From assembly GCA_003228195.2 (NCBI GenBank), contig QGNO01000003.1:62001-126000 (forward strand): a stretch of DNA of 64,000 nucleotides, in the 5' to 3' direction. Shown here piece by piece: positions 9,834-18,529 of the stretch. Under the pieces are notes generated by a model. It was given only the letters and a program-made list of their open reading frames with translations, made no database searches and was not told the origin of the DNA. How positions within the stretch are numbered: position 1 is the first letter of the stretch; each line of letters begins with the position of its first letter. Position numbers and translations under genes: made by a program. This DNA is from Chloroflexota bacterium. GTDB lineage: Bacteria; Chloroflexota; Dehalococcoidia; Lucifugimonadales; QGNO01.

Positions 9834-10738
9834 TAAACTAATCCTACTCCTGCCCGAATTTGGATAGTGGTCCTAAAGTGAAGCTTAGCGACATATCGTA
9901 ATTTATCAAACCCATACTTCGTAGCTATCTCAATGCCTTTATCTATAACCTTTGAAGAAGCTCCCTTTGGCAAGTCATCAATCCCCATCTCGCGGCTTAA
10001 GCTTTCAAGCCCTGTCAGATATGCCTCGCGTGCAATTATTGATGCAGATGCAACCGCAATGTCAGATTCAGCTCGCGGCATCTGAATGAGATTTATTTCC
10101 CTTCCCTTAGTCATAAGGCTATCTCTAACGAATTTTTCGTCACCAAATTGATCAGTGATCGCAAGATTACACTCTTTTACATTCAACACGTCTTCCAATG
10201 CTCTTGCGTGAGACCACCCAAGGAGTTTATTGAGGTTTTTCATTTTATCGTAAAGTTCATTGTACCTTTCAGGGCCAACCGTAACGATTTTCCATGTCAC
10301 CAAACTCTTAATGTCTGCTGCCATCACCTTTATCGCCTTGTCTGACAATTCTTTGCTATCGCGCACACCGATATCTCTCAGCCTAGATTCGCTTTCACTA
10401 TCAACGAAGGCAGCTACCGTTACCAAAGGACCGAAATAATCGCCTTTCCCACTCTCGTCCGATCCAATCCTGGGACCCGAATACCCTTGAGGTAAACCGG
10501 CGCTTTTAAGCAAAGGTGTTTTTTCGATAAAGCCCTGAGCAGCTAATTTGACAACCCACTTATCCGTTTCAGCGCCCTGAAAAAGAACTTTGTTAGTTTT
10601 GTAAACAGTAATTCTGATACCTTGGTTTTTGGCAATTAAAACAGAGTTCTTTTCTTCGCAAACGAAATCAAGGTTTTCTAAGCACCGTTTCAGCAGAGGT
10701 ACTTGATCTGAGCTCAATGTTGTTGAAAACTGGTTCAT
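9833..10738 (-). CDS. rnhC: Ribonuclease HIII
   Basis: GSDESGKGDYFGPLV catalytic motif with N-terminal TBP-like domain. Confidence 0.93.
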   Translation of the reverse strand: MNQFSTTLSSDQVPLLKRCLENLDFVCEEKNSVLIAKNQGIRITVYKTNKVLFQGAETDKWVVKLAAQGFIEKTPLLKSAGLPQGYSGPRIGSDESGKGDYFGPLVTVAAFVDSESESRLRDIGVRDSKELSDKAIKVMAADIKSLVTWKIVTVGPERYNELYDKMKNLNKLLGWSHARALEDVLNVKECNLAITDQFGDEKFVRDSLMTKGREINLIQMPRAESDIAVASASIIAREAYLTGLESLSREMGIDDLPKGASSKVIDKGIEIATKYGFDKLRYVAKLHFRTTIQIRAGVGLV

Positions 10739-10782
10739 GTTATTAGCCTCAGTAAACTGAACTAGGCTTTTATAAATCGTAT

Positions 10783-11814
10783 TTATCCACCAATATGGTA
10801 CATTTCTACTTTTTTCGCAGGCTGCTTCGAATGGGCTCCACGCTCTTCAGAATATCGGTCTTCACGCGCACTCCAAACTCGGGTAATGAACTTCACTATG
10901 TCACCATCGGTAGTCTGCGACCTTATTAGTGTCCTCAGATCGTGTCCGAAGCTAGCAAATAGGCACGTGTAGATAATTCCATCAGCTGAAAGTCTCGCAC
11001 GTGAACAGTCCATGCAAAAAGGATTTGTAACAGAAGAAATAAGCCCTAACTCCCCTTCCCCATCAGCGTATCTGTATCGGGCTGCCACTTCTCCGGGAAA
11101 GTTCTTACTTAGCGCGACTAGAGGCATCTCTTCATTTAACTGGTGAAGTATGTCTTTCGACGACACGACCTGCTCCATTCGCCAACCATTTCTGTTCCCC
11201 ACATCCATATATTCTATAAACCTCACTATGTGCCCTCTAGCCTTAAAATATGAAGCTAATTCAACGACCGTGTGATCATTAACTCCTTTTTGTACAACTG
11301 TATTAATCTTAATGGGCATGAAGCCGGCTTCTTCAGCAGCTTGAATACCATCCAAAATCGGTTGTGTCCCATATTGTCGTCCGTTCATCCGTTGAAAAAT
11401 TTCATCGTCCAAGGTATCCAAACTAACGGTCAAACGCTTGAGTCCAGCCCTCTTCAACTTTCCCGCAATTTTGCCAAGTCTATACCCATTGGTAGTAAGT
11501 GAAAGGTCATCAACACCTGATATTGCAGCTAGATCCCTGACCAGTTCTTCAATATTAGGTCTAAGTAACGGCTCCCCACCTGTGAGCCGTAATCGAGTCA
11601 CTCCGAGCTGAACAAAGATTTTGGCTACTCTTATTATCTCCTCATAACTCAGTACCGCGTCTCTGGATAGGAATTTATATCTCTCTCCATAAATCTCATT
11701 CGGCATGCAATAGGTACATCGGAAATTACATCTGTCTGTTACAGAAATTCGGAGATCCGTCAGTGGCCTTCCGAAAGTGTCTCTTAGACCCTGTCGTTTA
11801 ACGTAATTATCCAT
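10783..11814 (-). CDS. moaA: GTP 3',8-cyclase MoaA (radical SAM)
   Basis: CNFRCTYCMP, TGGEPLLR, second cluster CMDCSRARLSADGIIYTC, C-terminal GG. Confidence 0.97.
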   Translation of the reverse strand: MDNYVKRQGLRDTFGRPLTDLRISVTDRCNFRCTYCMPNEIYGERYKFLSRDAVLSYEEIIRVAKIFVQLGVTRLRLTGGEPLLRPNIEELVRDLAAISGVDDLSLTTNGYRLGKIAGKLKRAGLKRLTVSLDTLDDEIFQRMNGRQYGTQPILDGIQAAEEAGFMPIKINTVVQKGVNDHTVVELASYFKARGHIVRFIEYMDVGNRNGWRMEQVVSSKDILHQLNEEMPLVALSKNFPGEVAARYRYADGEGELGLISSVTNPFCMDCSRARLSADGIIYTCLFASFGHDLRTLIRSQTTDGDIVKFITRVWSAREDRYSEERGAHSKQPAKKVEMYHIGG

Positions 11815-11832
11815 AAACTATTTCATTGAATT

Positions 11833-12432
11833 TCATATTAATAGCCATCTTAATCTTTTAAACAGTTTATTTGTAGCGATCCCTCTATGGCTAACGGCAT
11901 CTTTGGAATCAGAATCTATCTCGCCGAAAGTCTTGCCAAGGGCTGGAAAATAAAACAACGGATCATAACCAAATCCGTTAGCACCCTTGATTTCCCTTGC
12001 TATGTACCCATCGCAAGTTCCTTCAAAAAGTTCTGGCTCATGACCACTGATCGCCAATGCGATTACGCAACTAAACCTAGCCATACGGCTTTTCCAAGGG
12101 GTATCACTAAGATTGCTAAGTAGCAAATCATTATTCTCGTTGTCAGGAGCGGCAACACCAGCATAACGAGCGCTATATATGCCTGGCGCACCCTCTAGCG
12201 CATCTACTTCAAGTCCTGAATCATCTGCTAAAGTCGGTAGTCCAGTCTTACAAGCATAATATTCCGCTTTAATGAGAGCATTTTCCGAAAAAGTGGCTCC
12301 AGTTTCATTGGGTTCACTAATAATTCGTTCCTGTTGTGGGGTTGTAAAAACAATCGGGAGATCGCTAAGGAGTCTACTATACTCCTTAACCTTTCCATCA
12401 TTATTCGTTCCTATAAGTAGCTTAAATTGCAC
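11833..12432 (-). CDS. rdgB: XTP/dITP diphosphatase (RdgB/HAM1 family)
   Basis: GTNNDGKVKEY, LADDSGLEVDAL and GFGYDPLF motifs. Confidence 0.95.
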   Translation of the reverse strand: MQFKLLIGTNNDGKVKEYSRLLSDLPIVFTTPQQERIISEPNETGATFSENALIKAEYYACKTGLPTLADDSGLEVDALEGAPGIYSARYAGVAAPDNENNDLLLSNLSDTPWKSRMARFSCVIALAISGHEPELFEGTCDGYIAREIKGANGFGYDPLFYFPALGKTFGEIDSDSKDAVSHRGIATNKLFKRLRWLLI

Positions 12433-12491
12433 AGTTACGGGAGTTGTTCCTCAGGACAGACAAGCATTGGTTTACGAAATTATACTTCAGC

Positions 12492-13514
12492 CTAGCCCTT
12501 ATCCATTTCCGGTTTATAAACTCCGTCACGGGCTGCACTGGTAACCTTAGCGCGATGCAAATAGGCTTGTTGCGCGTTTGACACTTTGGAACTGTCCCCA
12601 CTCCATATTTTTAGCGGAGTAGCTTGTAATCCACGACCATATGAAAAGCTGAGTTGCCAGGGAGTGGCCGAATCAACCATTTGATTAATTGCATTAAGAT
12701 TTACCGTCGCCTCATCATCACTTTGCCCTCCAGAAAGGAACACTATGCCTGGCATTTCAGCTGGGACCGTGCGCTTAAAACAATCAATCGTATGCTCTGC
12801 AACATCTTGAGAGCTCGCCCTGCCGGAGGCTTCTGAGCCAGAAAGGACCATATTGGGCTTAAGGAGCATTCCGCCAAGGAAAACAGACTGGCTATGTAGC
12901 TCTTCAAACACTCTCTGGAGAGTAGCCTCGGTTATTTCAAAGCAACGTTTTATATCGTGACCCCCATCCATGAGCACTTCAGGTTCAACTATAGGGACAA
13001 GCCCTGCCTCTTGTGACAGAGTAGCAAAGCGACCAAGAGCATGAGCATTTACATCTATGCAGTAAGAGGTTGGGATTGAATCACCTATAGTCATAACTGC
13101 ACGCCATTTCGTAAATCTAGCGCCAAGCTCATAATACTCTTGAAGCCTCTCTCTCAACCCATCCAATCCCTCAGTAACGGTTTCATTTGGCGAGTTTGCT
13201 AGCGCCTTCGCACCCTTATCAACCTTTATCCCCGGGATGATGTTTTCACTTTTCAACGCATCTACAAACGTTTGGCCGGCATCCGTGCTCTGTCTGATTG
13301 TCTCATCAAATAAGATTATGCCGCTTATATAGTTGCCACTCCCTTTAGCGGTAATAAGCAGCTGGCGCCAAGACCTGCGATTTTCTTCGGTGGGATCGAC
13401 GTTCACACTTTTCAGTCTGCGGGCTATAGTAGAATCACTTTCGTCAGCCGCAACAATGCCTTTACTTTTAGCTACAAGTGCTTGAGCTGTTGCCTGCAGT
13501 TCTTCCCTGTTCAT
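12492..13514 (-). CDS. Class I fructose-bisphosphate aldolase
   Basis: GIVAADES, FTKWRAV, GGMLLKPNMV and FLSGGQS motifs. Confidence 0.95.
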   Translation of the reverse strand: MNREELQATAQALVAKSKGIVAADESDSTIARRLKSVNVDPTEENRRSWRQLLITAKGSGNYISGIILFDETIRQSTDAGQTFVDALKSENIIPGIKVDKGAKALANSPNETVTEGLDGLRERLQEYYELGARFTKWRAVMTIGDSIPTSYCIDVNAHALGRFATLSQEAGLVPIVEPEVLMDGGHDIKRCFEITEATLQRVFEELHSQSVFLGGMLLKPNMVLSGSEASGRASSQDVAEHTIDCFKRTVPAEMPGIVFLSGGQSDDEATVNLNAINQMVDSATPWQLSFSYGRGLQATPLKIWSGDSSKVSNAQQAYLHRAKVTSAARDGVYKPEMDKG

Positions 13515-13704
13515 GGGTGCCTCTCTTTTGATGATCTGGAGTTAGAAGCTTTAACTCGAGACAGATGGTCGATTAAACATCGCACTTTTCGATAAGTTTA
13601 TCACGATATATACGGTTAAAAACAACCTTTAATTCTTGATATACTTAAGGCTACTTACTTTGGCACACCTAAAGGAGAATCTTTAGATTCATAAAGGGGC
13701 GATT

Positions 13705-14694
13705 ATGAAGAATATCCACCCAGCTATTGACCGTAATTTCGCAATGGATCTCGTAAGAGTTACCGAAGCGGCCGCTATAGCTTCTGCACAGCACGCGGGA
13801 AAAGGCGACAAAGAACTAGTCGACCAAGCTGCTGTCGACGCTATGCGTTTCATTTTGGGATCTCTCTCAATGGACGGAATAGTTGTTATAGGAGAAGGGG
13901 AAAAAGATGAAGCGCCAATGCTATTTAACGGCGAATTAATCGGGGACAAATCGGGTCCTCAAATGGATATAGCGGTAGACCCCATTGACGGAACTACCTT
14001 GCTATCTAAGGGACTTCCAGGAGCTATAGCCGTAATTGCTCTCTCGGAGCGCGGTGCAATGAACTGCCCAAAGGAAGTTATGTACGTTAATAAAATAGCC
14101 GTCGGGAAAGAAGCCAAGGGACATGTGGATGTTAATGCGTCGGCAAACACAAATCTGAAAAACATAGCTAAAGCAAAGAAGAAACGAATCAGCGAACTAA
14201 CTGTGGTGGTACTTGATCGCCCAAGACACGACGGACTTTTGGAAGATATCAGGACTGCTGGGGCCAGAATTAAACTAATCTCGGATGGCGACGTTGCCGC
14301 CGGAATACATGCTGCCATGGCTAACAGTGGAGTTGACGCCCTAATGGGGATAGGTGGCACCCCTGAGGGCGTGATTGTAGCCGCGGCAATCCGTTGTATC
14401 GGCGGTGAGATTCAATGTAAGGCGTGGCCAAGAAACGACGACGAAAGAGACCAGGCCATAACTGGTGGTGCTGATTTGAACAAAGTTTATACTACTGAGG
14501 ACTTGGTTGCTGGAGAAGAAGTATTTTTCGCAGCGACTGGAGCGAGCTCTGGCGACTTGCTAAGAGGAGTTAACTTTTTCGCTAATGGCGCGCAAACTCA
14601 TTCACTGGCTATGAGATCTAGATCTGCGACTTTACGTTGGATAGATACCATTCACGATTTTACCCGCCTCGACAAAACTCGTTACAGTACCTAA
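13705..14694 (+). CDS. glpX: Fructose-1,6-bisphosphatase class II (GlpX)
   Basis: GEGEKDEAPML, DPIDGTTL and GIGGTPEGV motifs. Confidence 0.95.
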   Translation: MKNIHPAIDRNFAMDLVRVTEAAAIASAQHAGKGDKELVDQAAVDAMRFILGSLSMDGIVVIGEGEKDEAPMLFNGELIGDKSGPQMDIAVDPIDGTTLLSKGLPGAIAVIALSERGAMNCPKEVMYVNKIAVGKEAKGHVDVNASANTNLKNIAKAKKKRISELTVVVLDRPRHDGLLEDIRTAGARIKLISDGDVAAGIHAAMANSGVDALMGIGGTPEGVIVAAAIRCIGGEIQCKAWPRNDDERDQAITGGADLNKVYTTEDLVAGEEVFFAATGASSGDLLRGVNFFANGAQTHSLAMRSRSATLRWIDTIHDFTRLDKTRYST

Positions 14695-14789
14695 GCAAGC
14701 ATTATTGACAAGGTTGAGTTCACAATTTGATCATACGTTGACGAGACCATGGATCGGCAACTTCAGACTGTTAAAATATTAAGTACTAC

Positions 14790-14819
14790 TTGACCCGTAT
14801 GAATATCCAAGCCTAGAAT
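14790..14819 (+). promoter_or_regulatory. Putative pheS promoter
   Basis: TTGACC (14790-14795), 18-nt spacer, TAGAAT (14814-14819). Confidence 0.5.
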
Positions 14820-14846
14820 TGTCGTGTTTGGATGCTGAGATCGCTT

Positions 14847-15905
14847 ATGCCTAAACCTTCTTTGTTAGAACAACTCAATTACATTGCCAAAGAAGCTGAT
14901 TCCCAATTGGAATCAGCGGCTAGTGAAGCCGATATAGAATCGTGGAGAGTCGCCTATTTGGGAAGACAAGGTCGGCTTACCATGCTACTTCGTAATTTAT
15001 CCTCACTGCCCATCGATGACAGAAGAGTTGTGGGATTGGAAGCCAACCGAGTTAAAAAACTCCTAGAAGAAAAGTTAAATGGGCGGCAACAGGCACTAAA
15101 AGAAGCTGGATACTCCAGATCCCTCCTGGAGGGCGGCATAGATATAACTTTGCCTGGTAGGCCAATGGCGATAGGAAGACTCCATCCGACCACTCGAATT
15201 CTCAGGGAAATCTTGGAAGCATTCACTTCTATGGGATTCAGTGTGCTTGAGGGTCCTGAGGTAGAGTGGGAACACTACAACTTTGATGCGCTGAATATTC
15301 CCAGCGAGCATCCCGCGAGGGATATGTGGGACACTCTTTGGGTTGATTGGGCAGATCCCTCATCCCAAGAGCGTAACATGCTAATGAGAACTCACACTTC
15401 TCCTATGCAAGCCCGTGTTATGGAAAATAATGAACCACCTATTCGAGTGGTAGTCCCAGGTAAGTGTTATCGCTACGAGGCAAGCGATGCCACTCACGAG
15501 TGGCATTTCTATCAAGTAGAAGGGTTGGCAGTAGACACAGGCATAACTTTCGCTGACCTAAAAGGGACGCTTTATCAGTTTGCCAAACGCATATTTGGTC
15601 AAGATAGACAAATACGATTCCGATGCGACTACTTCCCATTTGTCGAACCTGGAGTTGACATGTCGATAGATTGTTTCTCCTGCAACGGCAAGGGATGCCG
15701 CATCTGTAAAGAAAGTGGCTGGATTGAGATACTGGGGGCAGGTATGGTCCATCCGAATGTGCTACAAGGAGTAGGCTACGATCCTAAAAAATATACCGGA
15801 TTTGCTTTCGGAATGGGGCCCGAACGAATTGCAATGCTAAAGTATGGGATAGACGACATACGACACTTCTATACTAACGACCTTAGGTTCCTAAACCAGG
15901 TCTAG
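14847..15905 (+). CDS. pheS: Phenylalanine-tRNA ligase alpha subunit
   Basis: ORF 14832-15905; HTHTSPMQAR-type motif (MRTHTSPMQ), FGMGPERIAMLKYGIDDIR C-terminus. Confidence 0.96.
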   Translation: MPKPSLLEQLNYIAKEADSQLESAASEADIESWRVAYLGRQGRLTMLLRNLSSLPIDDRRVVGLEANRVKKLLEEKLNGRQQALKEAGYSRSLLEGGIDITLPGRPMAIGRLHPTTRILREILEAFTSMGFSVLEGPEVEWEHYNFDALNIPSEHPARDMWDTLWVDWADPSSQERNMLMRTHTSPMQARVMENNEPPIRVVVPGKCYRYEASDATHEWHFYQVEGLAVDTGITFADLKGTLYQFAKRIFGQDRQIRFRCDYFPFVEPGVDMSIDCFSCNGKGCRICKESGWIEILGAGMVHPNVLQGVGYDPKKYTGFAFGMGPERIAMLKYGIDDIRHFYTNDLRFLNQV

Positions 15906-15934
15906 CAGCATTTAGCCAATCAAGATTCCGTTGT

Positions 15935-17377
15935 TCAAACGGGATACTTGCTAGAGCCCCAAAATCCAGGTTGGATTTCTAGTTTGGAATGCAATCCCGT
16001 TCTTTTTAGCATTAATTCTGTCACATTTTGAGATCGTTCTAGAACTGCTTGTTCATCAATTACCGTCAGTATTCTGTTGCGCATTAACACTTGTCCATCA
16101 ACTATTACGGTATCTACATCCTGGCCATTAGCAAAACCAACCACACGATGTACTGGCATATTCAACGGGTAAAGATGCGGTTTATTCATGTCAATCAAAA
16201 TTAAGTCAGCCTTTTTCCCAACTTCGAGAGATCCGATTTGATCTTCCAATCCCAATGCATGGGCGGCATCAATCGTAGCCATTTCCAACACTTTGCCTGG
16301 GGGCATATAGGTGCCATCCCTTTGTTCACCACGATGTTGTCTCATACAAACGTACATGTGTCGGAACATATCGTAATTCATGTCTGGACCAGAGCCATCA
16401 GATCCCAATGCAACAGTCACTCCAGAATCAAGCAACTCGGGCACTGGGCATCTAGATGGGTACGAATTGCCAGAACTTGGATTGTGGGCAATCTTAGTGT
16501 CGGTTTCACTACAAATATTAATTTCCTCCTCTGTAAGTCCTGTCGAATGAGAAAGTAAACACTTGGGTCCAAGAATTTCCAATTCGCGATGTGCAAACTC
16601 TACGGTACCTGTGTCATGCCCATCCTGAGTGAATATTAAGTCGTATTTATATGCGAGGTCCCGGGCTCTTTTCGACTGGTCTTTGATATCTTTAGCACTC
16701 ATGTCTTTGTAAGGAGCGCGAGAGGGATTTATCACAGGTGACATGATAGATACTTGAATACGACCACTGCCTTTGTCATGCCAAGTATTAATAATTTCTT
16801 CGCTGGTTTTAAGATACTGATCAAAGCCAACCATTTCTGATTCGCTTGCGCCACTGCTCCACGAAACGTACTTTCTGGGGTATGGGGGATTGCTTGGGCC
16901 CACTGCAATAAACTCTCGAACGCCCACCTGGTTCACAGCATCACAATGATTGTCAGCATAAACAGGCTTGTCCGTGCGCATTATCATGGTGCCTCCCCCA
17001 AAGTAGGTCACTCCACAGGTAGTACCATTCTTAAGCCTGTCTACTGAAGACAGAAGGGCATCGGCGTACCAAAATTCTTCATCAGTGCCCTCCGCATATA
17101 CGTAATCGACAATATCTCCCCACATGCCAGCTGGTCCATGTCCTATGGTCTTCATCAAGGCATGTCCCGCATGACCATGCCCATCTATTAGACCAGGAAG
17201 AATTACATTCTTTGCCGCATCTATAACACGGTCTGATTTATGGCTTAATTCCACTTCCTCCCTTGGCCCGACAGCCACTATCCGATCAGCTTCCAAGGCT
17301 ATCGCTCCGTCATCTATAACCCTGCGATTCGGATCCATGGTGATAATCGTCCCACCAGTAATTAGAATGTCTGCCAT
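15935..17377 (-). CDS. Amidohydrolase (AtzA/TrzN/cytosine deaminase-like)
   Basis: GLIDGHGHAGH HxH motif, AHNPSSGN and LGSDGSGPD motifs. Confidence 0.88.
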   Translation of the reverse strand: MADILITGGTIITMDPNRRVIDDGAIALEADRIVAVGPREEVELSHKSDRVIDAAKNVILPGLIDGHGHAGHALMKTIGHGPAGMWGDIVDYVYAEGTDEEFWYADALLSSVDRLKNGTTCGVTYFGGGTMIMRTDKPVYADNHCDAVNQVGVREFIAVGPSNPPYPRKYVSWSSGASESEMVGFDQYLKTSEEIINTWHDKGSGRIQVSIMSPVINPSRAPYKDMSAKDIKDQSKRARDLAYKYDLIFTQDGHDTGTVEFAHRELEILGPKCLLSHSTGLTEEEINICSETDTKIAHNPSSGNSYPSRCPVPELLDSGVTVALGSDGSGPDMNYDMFRHMYVCMRQHRGEQRDGTYMPPGKVLEMATIDAAHALGLEDQIGSLEVGKKADLILIDMNKPHLYPLNMPVHRVVGFANGQDVDTVIVDGQVLMRNRILTVIDEQAVLERSQNVTELMLKRTGLHSKLEIQPGFWGSSKYPV

Positions 17378-17448
17378 TTCTTAACCCTCCAAATTTAATT
17401 TCATCAACTAAGCTGAGCTGGAGTGCACCTCACAAAGTTAAAGAAAAG

Positions 17449-18462
17449 TTACACACTTGTGTCGTTCCAAAATTCGTGAAGTTGGACCATAAGTTCAGTT
17501 GAAAATGGATTTGCATCTACTGCAACAGCGGCTTCTTGTATCTGGTCTTCCCCGGAAAAACCCACCAGAGTAGTAGACACACCCGTATGCATTAAAGCAA
17601 AACGAACAGCAGCCTTTGGTCTAGTCGATAAATCACCGCCAAGTAGAAAGTCGAGCTTCAAGGCTCTCTCTTCGTCGCTGAAATAGCCAGAATCCGTAAC
17701 CATCGAGCTGCCTATCGTAGGAGACGCATAGCCTTGACGAGCGATCGGCCCACCTATAGCACCAGCTGCCATTACACGTATGACCACAACCCCCATACCA
17801 TGACCGGCTGCCCTGTCGATGATTTGCCTAAAGTTGTGTCCTCTAAACCCATCAGGCATTTCCATGCCTGCGCTGGGATTAAGCAGATTGTAGAAAGTCT
17901 GTATAACTTCAAATCTTCGACTTTTTACTACTGAGTGAAGCGTTTCTGTATCACCATTCCCCGTAAATCCGGTGAAGCGTACCAATCCTTCAGACCTTAA
18001 ATCATCGAATACGTCCGCCACTCCACCCTTGCCCAAGACATCATAAATACCAATCGTTTCCCCACTAAGCCCACCACCGCCACGCTCCGTTATACCATCG
18101 TGCAGTTGAAAAACGTCTACATAGTCACGATCAAGGCGCTTCAAACTACTCTCCAAAGATCTGCGTACATTGCCACTGATATCGTTTAACGCGCCCCGTA
18201 AGTGTATTTTCGTTGCAACAAACACTTTCGGTTTGATCTCAGTAAGAACCTTTCCTAAGTTGGACTCAGATAACCCGTCACCATAGCTCGGGGCGGTATC
18301 AAAGTAGTTAATTCCCGAATGAATGGCTTTTTCAACAGCCCGAACTTGCGCTTCGAACGAGCCTCGAACCATCAACCCTCCTACATTGCCACAGCCAAAT
18401 CCAACCTCAGACACCATTAGTCCTGTCTTACCAAGAGTGCGATAGATCACAATGTCCTCCAT
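17449..18462 (-). CDS. Aldo/keto reductase
   Basis: YRTLGKTGLMVSEVGFGCGNVGG, NYFDTAPSYGDGLSE and DVFQLH motifs. Confidence 0.93.
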   Translation of the reverse strand: MEDIVIYRTLGKTGLMVSEVGFGCGNVGGLMVRGSFEAQVRAVEKAIHSGINYFDTAPSYGDGLSESNLGKVLTEIKPKVFVATKIHLRGALNDISGNVRRSLESSLKRLDRDYVDVFQLHDGITERGGGGLSGETIGIYDVLGKGGVADVFDDLRSEGLVRFTGFTGNGDTETLHSVVKSRRFEVIQTFYNLLNPSAGMEMPDGFRGHNFRQIIDRAAGHGMGVVVIRVMAAGAIGGPIARQGYASPTIGSSMVTDSGYFSDEERALKLDFLLGGDLSTRPKAAVRFALMHTGVSTTLVGFSGEDQIQEAAVAVDANPFSTELMVQLHEFWNDTSV

Positions 18463-18465
18463 TAG

Positions 18466-18494
18466 CTGACTAATTGATTCATGGTCAGTATAAT
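18466..18494 (+). promoter_or_regulatory. Putative pheT promoter
   Basis: CTGACT (18466-18471), 17-nt spacer, TATAAT (18489-18494). Confidence 0.45.
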
Positions 18495-18529
18495 GGTGTT
18501 TTCAATATGTTGTTGGGTATTGAACCATT

